From positions 1-28,272 of the forward strand of contig DAOTFU010000012.1 in NCBI GenBank assembly GCA_035446765.1: 28,272 nucleotides of DNA. Reading direction: 5' to 3'. Source of the stretch: JALOAF01 sp035446765 (GTDB lineage: Bacteria > Patescibacteriota > Gracilibacteria > Absconditabacterales > Absconditicoccaceae). Both the position numbers and the translations under genes were made by a program. Every line of letters begins with the position of its first letter. The stretch's first letter is position 1. Shown here one piece after another: positions 20,039 to 28,272 of the stretch. Under the pieces are notes generated by a model that was not told the origin of the DNA, ran no database searches, and saw only the letters and a list, made by a program, of their open reading frames with translations.

Positions 20039-20620
20039 ATGGTAAATGAAAATATTTGAGCAATAGATGGTATAGATACATGAGAATGAATAAGACAGGA
20101 TGTGGGAAAGGTAACAGAAAAAGATGTAAAAAGAGCTCAAACTGACTCTAAAAAGGCACAGCAAGCACAAGACGAAATCAAAAAAGATAAACAAAAAAAT
20201 AATCAAATGGCTGAATTTTTGTCTTTTTTGCTTAAAAGTATAAAAAATGACAAAATATTGGATAATGTATATCAAACTTTCTTCAAAGTAACAAATCCAA
20301 AAAATAATATGACCTATATCAGAAAAAGTATAAATAATGTCATAATTGTATGATTTTTTGTACCTTTTTTCCAAACAGAGACAGAAAAATATGGTTTAAA
20401 AAAATACTTTGAGCAAATACTTCAATTTGATGGTTGAAGGATATCTTTTGAAAAATATATGTCTTACATAAAGCAATTGTCACAAAAATATCATGATAAT
20501 ATACCTATAAATCAACAAAGACTAATTGGTTTATTGGCCCTAATAAGTCAAGAATTTGGATTACAAAAAGAGCTTGATCTAAAAAAAATTGAAAAAGACA
20601 TCAAAAAAAGATTAAAATAA
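20039..20620 (+). CDS. Hypothetical coiled-coil protein
   Basis: 193 residues. No family recognised. Residues about 20-60 are very charged and predicted coiled coil (EKDVKRAQTDSKKAQQAQDE, IKKDKQKNNQMAEFL). A mostly helical C-terminal domain of about 120 residues follows, including one moderately hydrophobic segment (SINNVIIVGFFVPFFQ) and a helical end ELDLKKIEKDIKKRLK. No signal peptide or cysteines. TGA is used several times for Gly near the N-terminus (GAIDGIDTGEGI). It is followed by a good terminator, so with the HD-domain gene it forms a two-gene unit. Confidence 0.75.
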
Positions 20621-20644
20621 CATATTATATCACATATATCATAT

Positions 20645-20683
20645 AATGCCAAGTAAAATACTCATATTGCTTGGTATTTTTTT
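20645..20683 (+). terminator. Rho-independent terminator
   Basis: AATGCCAAG pairs with CTTGGTATT (one G-U) and is followed by a run of seven T, downstream of the coiled-coil protein gene. Confidence 0.8.
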
Positions 20684-20708
20684 GTTAAAAACAGTTTTTG
20701 AGTATAAT
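20682..20708 (+). promoter_or_regulatory. Candidate promoter of the 755-residue protein gene
   Basis: TTTTTGAGTATAAT (20695-20708) is identical to the promoter -10 region at 13492-13505. The -35 is weak (TTGTTA, 15-bp spacing). The start codon is 36 bp downstream. Confidence 0.5.
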
Positions 20709-20743
20709 AAGATATAAGATTTTATAAATAGTTTGACTAAATT

Positions 20744-23011
20744 ATGTCTGGTATCGAAAATATTAAGATAGAAGAACTAAAGGAAAAAGATAAAAATCCC
20801 GGAGAAAAGCTCAACAAAGATAAGCTGGATCAATATTTTAATGAGGATTTTTTTTCAGATCTAGAAAATGAAAACATAAAAATAAAAAAGCAATGAAATT
20901 TGTATATTTTTGAACAAAAAGATAAAAATGGTAATAGAATAGATGATGATTGAAATAGGATAGAAAAGTTTTGTGTAAAGGAGGCTGTATTTAGAGAATA
21001 CCTAAAAGCCGAAAAGGAAAAAGAAGAAAACACTTTGGAATCTGATACTTTGTTGAATAAATTTTTGACTAAAATGTATACCCAACAAGAGCTTGGGGAT
21101 TTAGAGAACAATATAAATAGTGGATCAAATAATGGTCTTGAAACTGGCAATGAAAGTAATGAGGTTAGCCCAGAAAAATTAATAACAGAAATAGATAAAT
21201 TGATAGACTGGTTTCAAGAAAATAGAAGGTGGCCTAGAGCACCAAAAGCTGCTGACAATAGGTACAGCAAAGTTAGGTTTGAACAAGTCATCAAAGATGA
21301 TTTAGCATCATTGAAAAGTATAAAAAGAGAATTAAAAAACTATGAATATACTACAAACATAGATCGTTTTGTAGAAGAGGTAGATATACTAAATTGACAC
21401 AAAGAAAAACTAGAAGAAGTACGTCAAATGATAGCTTTATGAAAAAATACAGCCGACATACCATCTATCTTGAACTCTATATGAGACGTGAAAAAAGAAG
21501 CATTGTTTCAAGAAATAGCATCAAAATATAACATGGAATATAATAAATTATTGAAAAATGCTACATTAAGTAAATTGTGGAATAAAGATGCAGAGTGATT
21601 GCAAAAATATTTAAAAGATGTCTGGTCATGAGATATAGAACATCCTAGTCAGCATCCTTTTTATGAAGCACATAAAAAAGATTTTGAATATATAATGAAT
21701 AAGGATATTTGATTATATTATGACATAACAAGTAAAAAAACAGAAGTGGCTGGTGGAAGTTACAACAATACGGGCGGAAGATCGCCAGAATATAGTAGAT
21801 GATCAAAGGTAGAAAGGTGAAATCTATTTTCTGATATGCTTGTAAAAATGTGAATCATAGATGAAAATGACAAAAAGAAACAAGCTGCTTGGGCAAAATT
21901 TGGTAAAGTATGAATGCTTGCTTTGTGAGCATTTGCTATATACAAGATATTTACTACAAAAGGTAAATGAAGACGAGGTTGGATAGCTGGTACACTTGGT
22001 GGTATCTTAGCGTTGAATAATACTGATAAGATACAAAGTTGGTTTAAAGATGCCTTTGGTAAATCTAATGCTGGTGCAGAAACAATAGCAGAAGTTGCTA
22101 ATACCAACAAAGAAACTGCTAAAGAACAGATAATACCTCAAGCGAATACGTTGAGATGTATTGGTGGTATACCAATAAATACTCTAATATCTATGTGAAT
22201 GGTAGAAGAAAAATGATGAAAAATGCAGATCAATAAAACAAAATATGAAAATTATATAAGCACCCATCCGACTATGGAAAAAGACGAAAAAGACTATCAT
22301 ATGAATGCTATGAAAAGTGTGGTTAATGACCCAGAAGCCTTGAATAAATCATTGGCTTATATGTGAATAAATAATATAAAAGAATTTGAAGATCTAGCTG
22401 AAGACAATACTACGATATTGTTAGAAACACAAAATGTATCTGAATATTATGATAAGATACAATCCCCTATCAATGCTGAACTAGAGAAAGAATGACTAAA
22501 ACCATCTAGTCCAGAAGCTTGGTACAAAATTACAAAAGAATACGATAATGGAGAGCCTAGCAATACACAGATAGCAAAATGGATAGAAGAAGGTTTGATA
22601 GAAGTCAAAGATACAAACAATTATAAAATAGAAGATATTTTAAAAACAAATTGAATAGATTTGCAAAATAAAACTATCGAATGACTTACAAATAGTACAT
22701 GAAATATTAAGTTTGAAACATATGAAGAGTTGTTTAATACAGCAAACCTGACAAACTTTATCAAAGAAAATTTTGCTAATAAAACAGCTAAAAGCCAAAA
22801 TCCATTTCATCTAAAGGCATGAAAGATATGAAGTATAGAATTTGATAATACAGAGCGATATCAAATATGGAAAAATGAAACCAAAGTAATCAATGATTGG
22901 CTTTTCAATAGAACATTGAAAGACCTTTCTGAAACATTGCAAGAAAATAAAGAAGATTATGTAGCTTACTTGAACGAATGGCGAAATAGTGTGGGTACAG
23001 TAGAAAATTAA
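20744..23011 (+). CDS. Large hypothetical protein with one central membrane segment
   Basis: 755 residues; no family recognised. Residues 1-380 are hydrophilic and helical, starting MSGIENIKIEELKEKDKNPG, with acidic Lys/Glu-rich stretches and no signal peptide. A single hydrophobic segment lies near residue 390 (FGKVGMLALGAFAIYKIFT), followed by a basic Gly-rich GKGRRGWIAGTLGGILALN. The C-terminal 300 residues are again charged (YENYISTHPTMEKDEKDYHM, LFNRTLKDLSETLQENKEDY). This layout suggests a membrane-attached structural or regulatory protein with soluble domains on either side. The ATG at 20744 follows a good -10 element and the gene ends at a strong terminator, so it is likely monocistronic. 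TGA encodes Gly throughout. Confidence 0.8.
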
Positions 23012-23032
23012 ACAAATTTGATTTTTAAATAG

Positions 23033-23060
23033 AAATCGCTATTATACATAGCGATTTTTT
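23033..23060 (+). terminator. Rho-independent terminator
   Basis: AAATCGCTAT pairs perfectly with ATAGCGATTT around a 5-nt loop and a T-run follows, downstream of the 755-residue protein gene. Confidence 0.9.
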
Positions 23061-23076
23061 AGTATTTTGTAAAAAT

Positions 23077-24069
23077 ATGGATCTAGGGAAGAAATTAAAT
23101 ATAGAATGAGAGAAAGTACTATTGGTATGAAATTGGTCTTATAAAAATATGTGAGATGAACTCATACTTTTGTGAACTATCAAACTTTTGCAAGAGCAAG
23201 ACAAAAAAATATACATCTCTGCATACAATCCAGGCTGGCTCAAAAAGTTTTTGGGACAATTTGTGGATGTAGAAAATATTGAATTTTTGAGAGAAATACC
23301 AAAATGATTTAGATCATTTTGGAAATTTATTAGGGACAAAAATAGTAGAACTTTGAAAAAATACAAAGAAGTCGATAGTATAATAATTGGGGGTGGAGAG
23401 ATACTGACTGAAGAAGTACCAAGTACTTATTGGTATTGGTTAGTATCAATATTTCCATGCTTAAAACAAAAACCAAATATATACCTAATGTGATGAATAC
23501 AGGTACCAAAAAAAGATAGAAACAAAAAACTTTTTGACTATCTGATGAAAAGAGTGAAATATGTGTATGCTAGAGATCTGGAAAGTGTATATGAATTGAA
23601 AAAATATGGATTTGAAGGTGCGGAATTTTTTATGGATACTAGCTATTTTGCTTTTGACTGGAAAAGACTGGAACAAGATAAACTTAAAAGATGAAGGTAT
23701 ATAGTAATAAATGTAAACAAAAACGGTGAAGACTTTTTGGATGATATAATCAAAGATATCAAGTATTATCTAGAAGAATGATACAAAGTACTGTATGTAC
23801 CTGTAGCAAAATGAAGAAATGATGAATATAGTGATATGAACTACTACAGGAGAATCAAAAAAGAATGCAAAATGGATGATAGATTTGAAATATTGGATCG
23901 AGAAGATGATTTTGAAAAATTTGCTACAAAAATCTCAAAAGCTGAAATAGTAATTAGTACTAGATTGCATTTATTTTTGATATCTAACTTTTTGTGAACT
24001 AGGACAAAAGTATATCCTTATCAAAAGAAGATATTGAAAATGCAAGAAGTTGTAAGGAATTTGGAGTAA
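23077..24069 (+). CDS. csaB: Polysaccharide pyruvyl transferase, CsaB type
   Basis: 330 residues. KVLLVGNWSYKNMGDELILL at residues 13-32 and SIIIGGGEILTEE near 100-113 are the glycine-rich motifs of the family. IYLMGGIQVPKKDR, RVKYVYARDLESVYELKKYG and, near the end, AEIVISTRLHLFLISNFLG followed by T complete the pattern (the R-x-H motif is typical). The enzyme transfers pyruvate from PEP to a cell-wall polysaccharide, and in other bacteria the resulting ketal is the ligand of SLH domains. No signal peptide, so cytoplasmic. Two SLH proteins in this window fit that role. The gene starts after a terminator and converges, with only 4 bp between stops, on the RAYT transposase gene. Confidence 0.85.
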
Positions 24070-24073
24070 GATT

Positions 24074-24595
24074 TTAAATATAATACTCATCATTTTCTCG
24101 TTTGTATGGATTGAATTGGATATATTCTACTATTCTATTTATATCTTCTTCGTTACGAATGATGTGATCGTAAAATGATTTTTGTCGTTGGAAGGTTTTT
24201 AATCACATTTCATTTCTAATAACTTTTCAAGTAATTTGCTTAAATCCCTTGACTATCTTTGATACTTTATTCGTAGGGGAGCTTAGTAAGCTCCCGTTTT
24301 TATTATTCGGGAAGATACTATCTTCCCCTACGAACGAAGTATTTAAGTTATCTAGTATAAGAATAGTATGTATATGATTTGGCATTATAACAAAATTTCA
24401 TACATAACTATCTGCATAAATTTCAGATATTCTTAATAAATATTTCTCTACCACTTTTCCATATTCATTCAAAACCATCTCGTCTTTAATTACTTCACCA
24501 AATATTTTTTTATTGTCTTTAGTGTTTATTGTTACAAAAAAATATCCAGAATTGTAATGAAAAGAATCTAGCCTATTCTTTTTACGATCTTTCAT
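24074..24595 (-). CDS. REP-associated tyrosine transposase (RAYT, Y1 family)
   Basis: 173 residues. GYFFVTINTKDNKKIFGEVI matches the N-terminus of the Y1 transposase family. The HUH motif is at 71-76 (MPNHIH) and the likely catalytic tyrosine is Y142 in QKSFYDHIIRNEED, followed by VEYIQFNPYKRE. RAYTs nick and join single-stranded DNA at REP palindromes and are usually domesticated single-copy genes. Residues about 88-109 (VGEDSIFPNNKNGSLLSSPT) are encoded by a twin palindrome at 24270-24334. The residue before QKSFYDH is encoded by CGA, where relatives have Trp (WQ-SFYDH). The start lies within the 3' end of the GT2 gene, overlapping by 14 bp. All motifs are present, so it may be active. Confidence 0.85.
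24270..24334. repeat. Twin palindrome (BIME-like REP pair) inside the RAYT gene
   Basis: Outer arms TTCGTAGGGG (24270-24279) and CCCCTACGAA (24325-24334) are perfectly inverted. They enclose two hairpins, each 9 bp with a 1-nt loop: GGGAGCTTA-G-TAAGCTCCC (24277-24295) and GGGAAGATA-C-TATCTTCCC (24309-24327). Confidence 0.9.
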
Positions 24596-25544
24596 TGTAA
24601 AAATATAATTTGTAAACTAATCCATCCCAAGTTCCGCGATACAAAGAAAATATGAGAGGCAATATCTCTCTTTTTTTTCAATAACGAATTATTTTGAAAC
24701 TTAGTCGAAGCGGTTGTGCTCGGAAACCAAGTAAATAAAATTTGATCTTATCTAATAATGTTCAATTTTTTCTCACAAAGATTACTCTATGTTTTGCTTT
24801 TCTGTAGGCTGCAAATCTGGATCACACTCGTGCATGCTCCAATATATTTTTGTCTCTCTCCATGTGATAAAGCAATAGTTCGCTAGTCACAAAGATTGGA
24901 TATCCTGCTCTATGCATCCTATATGTAAATTCTAGATCTTCATACACAAAATCAAGGTTTTCGTCGAATAAAATTTCTTTGAATATTTTGGATGGACCAA
25001 AGAGTGAGTTTCATGAAAACATCTGTATCTGTGCAAATTTTTGATCTTTGTCTAATCGTAACGCATGTGGTCTAGATGTCCAGAAGTTGTAATAATCAAA
25101 TCACTGACTTTGTATATCTCAAGTTTTCCTAAACATAAGTGTAGGAACTAATACAAAATCTTTATTTAGTTTTTCCCTGTTTAAAGCTCGAATGTCGAAA
25201 GATTTTTGGAGATAATCTTTTTGAAAAATCTCATCATCATCGAAGATGTTGAGAAACTCTGTATCGGCAAGTTTGATACCATAATTTCTCACATAACTTA
25301 CTCATGACTGAGGAATAAAATCTGTATTCACGTTTGAGATAAAATTTATTTTTTTTGATATATTTTTTAATCATTTTAAAGCTTCTTTTTTGAGATTTTC
25401 AAATTCCTCTTTTGTGAGATTGGTATCAATGAGCAATATAACTTTAAAATCTTGGAAAGTCTGAATATCTAGAGAATGAAATATTCATTGAATATTTTTT
25501 ATATTTGGTCTAGTGGCTATCACGACTGTAAGTTTATTTTTCAT
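24582..25544 (-). CDS. Family 2 glycosyltransferase
   Basis: 320 residues. KLTVVIATRPNIKNIQGIFH at the start is the nucleotide-binding strand of GT-A fold family 2 enzymes. GVSYVRNYGIKLADTEFLN leads to the metal-binding FDDDE (101-105), with the acceptor-side FVYEDLEFTYRMHRAGY (ED motif) further on. The C-terminal region (KIKFYLLGF, then LSFKIIRYG and GTWDGLVYKL) is hydrophobic and resembles rhamnosyl-type or wall-polymer GT2 enzymes near membranes. The donor sugar is unknown. The start at 25544 is chosen because MKNKLTVVIA begins the domain; the frame is open upstream through a REP-like palindrome. CGA codons in the hydrophobic tail fit Trp. It overlaps the RAYT gene by 14 bp. Confidence 0.88.
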
Positions 25545-25573
25545 TGTTTTTTGGGATGATAATAATATATTTC

Positions 25574-25625
25574 GTAGGGAACGGTCCACCACAATTCTGC
25601 GGGGCACAGCGCGACCGTTCCTTAC
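25574..25625. repeat. REP-like palindrome upstream of the GT2 gene
   Basis: 13-bp arms GTAGGGAACGGTC and GACCGTTCCTTAC are inverted with one G-U mismatch, separated by 26 bp. The element begins TTCGTAGGG like the twin palindrome in the RAYT gene and is far more GC-rich than its surroundings. It lies in the divergent gap between the GT2 and ligase genes. Confidence 0.75.
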
Positions 25626-25677
25626 ACATAAGTAATTTGTGTTTATTGAAAATTTATTTTTTTTCAAGCAAGTATTG

Positions 25678-27009
25678 ATGAAAAAATTTATATGAGCTTT
25701 CTTGATATTGATGGTTTTCTATCATGTGATAGTGACAGTACTTGGATATGGGATATTTTGATGAGATTCACAAATATATATTTCTTTGGCTAGAGATGTT
25801 TTGTGGTTAATTTTTGTAATAATTAGTGCCATAGTATATAGAAAAAAAGTGTTGGAATATTTGAAAAAATGGAAGAAAGTCTGGCTGTGGTTAGTATTTT
25901 TAATTGTATTTTCTTTGTGAATATCATTTTTGAATGGGCAATCTTTGACAAATATGATGATAGGAATTAAATATGGATTTTTTTATCTAATTGTATTTTT
26001 GACAGCAAGTTTTGTGTGATATTGTGGAATCAAAAAAATAAATATGAAAGAAATATCTTGGTTTCAATATCTGCTAATATGAATTGTAGTAATAGGATTT
26101 TTGTGGCAAATACTCAAGATCATTAGACCAGAAATGTTTATGAATATATGATATGGAAAATTTGATGACTTTTATTTTGGAGCTAATCCTCCTATATATT
26201 ACCTGACTGGATTTGAGTGAACCACAAGATGGCAATGAATATTTGCAGGACCAAACAACTATGGATATTTTTTGATAGCATTTTTGCCACTAGTACTACT
26301 CTGGTGGAATACTGGTATCAAAAAACTAAAAAATATTTTTAAAAATCCAATATCAAATATAAATTTTTTGTATCTGGGGCTCTGGATACTGGCAATATTG
26401 ATGACATTGTCTAGGTCTGCAATACTTGGTATGGCTTTAATTTTTGTACTACTAGCCAAAGATTGGATCAAAAAAAACAAAAAAGCTGCTATGATTATAT
26501 GAATTATTTTGGTGCTTGGAATAGCAGGATTGAGTGTGCTGAAATGAAGTTCTACTGTCTGACACATACAAGCAAAATTTGCCTACATATGAGAGATAGT
26601 AAACAATCCTTTGTGACATGGTCTTGGAACTTCTGGACCAGCTGTACATCATGAAGGTACTATGTTGCCAGAAAATTATTTTATGCAAGTAATGTTGGAT
26701 ATAGGTACTTTGTGATTTATCTTTTGGGCTGTTGTAATTTTTCAGATACTTTTGGTATTTAAAAATATTGAAAATAAATTTAAATCAGAAAAAATAGACC
26801 AAGATCAAGAATTGGTATTTTTGCAGTGGAGAAGGCTTTATATGTGACGAAGTATATTGTTGGTAATATGACTATTTTTGCATGTATTTGAGGATAGTAT
26901 GCTAAACTATATTTTCTTTGTGGTGTTTTGACTTACAAGTGGATATCTAAGCCAACTATATGATGTCAAAAAATCTTTGAATATAAAATCTTTGTTTTCA
27001 AAAAAATAA
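25678..27009 (+). CDS. O-antigen ligase / Wzy-type polysaccharide polymerase membrane protein
   Basis: 443 residues with about 10-12 hydrophobic helices from KKFIGAFLILMVFYHVIVTV to the C-terminus. The large periplasmic loop with TTRWQGIFAGPNNYGYFLIA, then LMTLSRSAILGMAL and PENYFMQVMLDIGTLGFIFW, match the Wzy_C (O-antigen ligase/polymerase) pattern, including the R and H-containing loops (VGHIQAKFAYIGEI, GHGLGTSGPAVHHEG). These enzymes join or polymerise lipid-linked polysaccharide units outside the membrane. With the nearby GT2 and CsaB-like genes it suggests a wall- or capsule-polymer pathway. The start at 25678 follows AAGTATTG without a clear Shine-Dalgarno. The gene ends at a shared terminator with the second SLH gene. 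Confidence 0.85.
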
Positions 27010-27010
27010 A

Positions 27011-27041
27011 AAACCAATAGTATATAATCTATTGGCCTTTT
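27011..27041. terminator. Rho-independent terminator between convergent genes
   Basis: CCAATAG / CTATTGG with A-rich left and T-rich right flanks, between the ligase gene (+) and the SLH gene (-). The stem is short (7 bp). Confidence 0.7.
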
Positions 27042-27060
27042 TTAGTTTATTTTTTATTAA

Positions 27061-28272
27061 TTATTCCTTCTCAAATACTCTCATCAGCATAAGCATTACT
27101 CGTCATCTTAGTTCTTTCATATTAGGATTTTCTATTTTGGTCATAATTCCTGCTTGTTTTAGTGCATTAAGATGTTTTTCATAGTAAGCATTTGTTCAAT
27201 CATTGTTTTCATTTCCTCGAAGCATTCTAGAAACTACCGTACCAAACTCAGCTCTTGTGACCACATCATCTGGTCTAAAGTTTGTAATACCTTGTCCCAT
27301 AAGTCCTAGTTGACAAGCAAGTTGTGCGTATGATTTCATTTCTTCTGATTGATTTTTCATATCAGCAAATTCACATTGAGCTCAAGTATCGATAGGAGTC
27401 TGTAATGTCTTGATAGCATAATTTACCATCATCTTTGCCATATGTGATCTGATAAGATTACCTTCTAGATTAGCATCATCTATACTATCCATTGTAGTGA
27501 CTCCAAGATCCTTAGCAAATGTATATGCTTCAATAAGTTCATTGGAATAATTGTTTTTGGTAGAAATTCTGACCTGTTCTACAGCCTGAGTAAATAAATT
27601 TTTATTCTCTATGAGGAATTGAATGTCAGGAGCACCATGTTGAAGTTGTTCTTGATATTCTTCTAGATTACAAGGTCCACAAAGACTGTCATAATAACTG
27701 TCACTACAATCTCTATTTTCTGGACAGACATCACGTTGAAGTGAACCTCATCATCCTCATCCACCAGGATTTATTTGAGTTGGTGGAGTAACTACTGTAG
27801 GTATCAAGACTCCTTCACTCTTGACTGACAATCATATAAGTTCTGTGTTTTTTGGTATAACTTCAAAGTATATCGTCTGACCTATGTCTTGAGAAGTGAT
27901 AGTATAAGTAATATCAGTAGCTCATACTATGACTGTATCATCTCTCCATCGTTGATATGTAGATGTCTCTTGTGGTTTAGCTAGTTTTTGGATTATTGAG
28001 AAAATAATTAAATCAGGAGTTCGGTTACTTAGTTCAATATATAGATTGTCTTGGCTGTCGAAGGTGAGAGAAGAAACATATTCTGTCCAAGTATCTCATA
28101 GTTGGGTCCAAGTGTCTCATAGTCGTTTTTGGATTGAGGAAGTTCAGTCTAAATTACTTAGTACAATATATAGGTTGTCTTGGTTGTCGAAGGTGAGAGA
28201 AAGAACATTTCCTGTCAAAGTATCTCATAGTTGGGTCCAAGTGTCTCATAGTCGTTTTTGGATTGAGGAAGT
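27061..28272 (-). CDS. SLH-domain surface protein with 43-residue repeats (5' end outside window)
   Basis: The frame is open from the right edge to TAA at 27061-27063, about 403 residues. The N-terminal visible part has tandem 43-residue repeats with GDTWTQLGDT and SLTFDSQDNLYI, like blades of a beta-propeller. Next comes an Ig-like module (RDDTVIVGATDITYTITSQD, then IGQTIYFEVIPKN), a Gly-rich linker and a Cys-containing spacer (CPENRDCSDSYYDSLCGPC). The C-terminal 170 residues form SLH motifs: SHMAKMMVNYAIKTL, DDVVTRAEFGTVVSRMLRG and a last partial motif LKQAGIMTKIENP. The architecture mirrors the protein at 3131-7705. It is predicted to be outside the cell, held by SLH binding to a pyruvylated polymer. 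A CGA codon (27949-27951) sits at the W of the YQW Ig motif. Confidence 0.9.
28025..28272 (-). repeat. 129-bp tandem coding repeats
   Basis: 28025-28153 and 28154 to the edge are near-identical copies with a 129-bp period (43 codons) inside the SLH protein gene. The array continues beyond the window. High DNA identity points to recent duplication. Confidence 0.85.

Noticed and set aside
25545..25667. N-terminal extension of the GT2 protein
   Set aside because: The frame is open upstream, but it runs through a REP-like palindrome and the GT2 domain begins at MKNKLTVVIA.
1..28272. Widespread frameshifted or nonsense-broken genes
   Set aside because: Under the standard code nearly all genes look broken at TGA, but the frames continue without shift and TGA matches conserved Gly, so this is code 25, not decay.
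28025..28272. CRISPR or intergenic satellite at the right edge
   Set aside because: The 129-bp period keeps the reading frame and encodes a conserved 43-residue blade.

Overview
The window reads as a candidate-phyla-radiation (Patescibacteria) genome using a modified genetic code, most likely Absconditabacteria (SR1) or a close Gracilibacteria relative. It is very AT-rich. TGA occurs in frame many times in almost every gene, at positions where relatives have glycine: the bacterial lipobox, bS16, bL33, the HD-domain enzyme and poly-Gly linkers. TAA and TAG are the only terminators. Read with TGA=Gly, the short open frames join into about two dozen long genes that fill the window. CGA codons also sit repeatedly where homologous motifs have tryptophan, while conserved arginines use AGA, CGT or CGC. 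A second reassignment, CGA=Trp, is therefore likely; it has been reported for some Absconditabacteria. CDS coordinates below assume TGA=Gly.

Layout. 1-3044 (+): a surface-type protein cut by the window edge, a cysteine-containing exported protein and a small VirB2/T4SS-pilin-like protein. 3131-7705 (-): a 1,524-residue exported protein with Ig-like repeats and a C-terminal SLH anchor. 7843-8613 (-): the C-terminal half only of UvrB. 8704-13439 (+): a P-loop kinase, a CPR-type protein of unknown function, a lipoprotein, a small membrane protein and the RimO/MiaB-type methylthiotransferase. 13522-16449 (+): a large PKD/thrombospondin-type-3 surface protein. 16499-18396 (-): two small membrane proteins, bS16 with a long acidic tail, and bL33. 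18576-19256 (-): tRNA-Ser, a truncated tRNA, a GIY-YIG nuclease gene that ends inside an intact tRNA with CAU anticodon, and two perfect 85-bp tRNA-like tandem repeats. 19374-23011 (+): an HD-domain hydrolase and two unrecognised proteins. 23077-27009: a CsaB-type pyruvyl transferase (+), a RAYT transposase carrying an internal twin palindrome (-), a GT2 glycosyltransferase (-) and a Wzy/O-antigen-ligase-type membrane protein (+). 27061 to the end (-): a second SLH protein with 43-residue repeats, cut by the edge.

How the parts fit. Much of the window serves the cell surface. Two SLH proteins have the architecture exported repeats, poly-Gly linker, Cys-containing acidic spacer, SLH. The same window holds a CsaB-like pyruvyl transferase of the kind that makes the SLH ligand in other bacteria, a glycosyltransferase and a polysaccharide polymerase or ligase. 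Such an adhesive, protein-rich surface would suit an epibiont or predator, but that is inference. The most unusual region is the tRNA-associated GIY-YIG element, where 28-bp identical tRNA segments flank a nuclease gene next to tRNA-derived repeats.

No intergenic stretch over 300 bp lacks a feature except 18397-18747, which holds the tandem tRNA-like repeats and an imperfect inverted repeat. Most starts follow A-rich leaders without a clear Shine-Dalgarno sequence.
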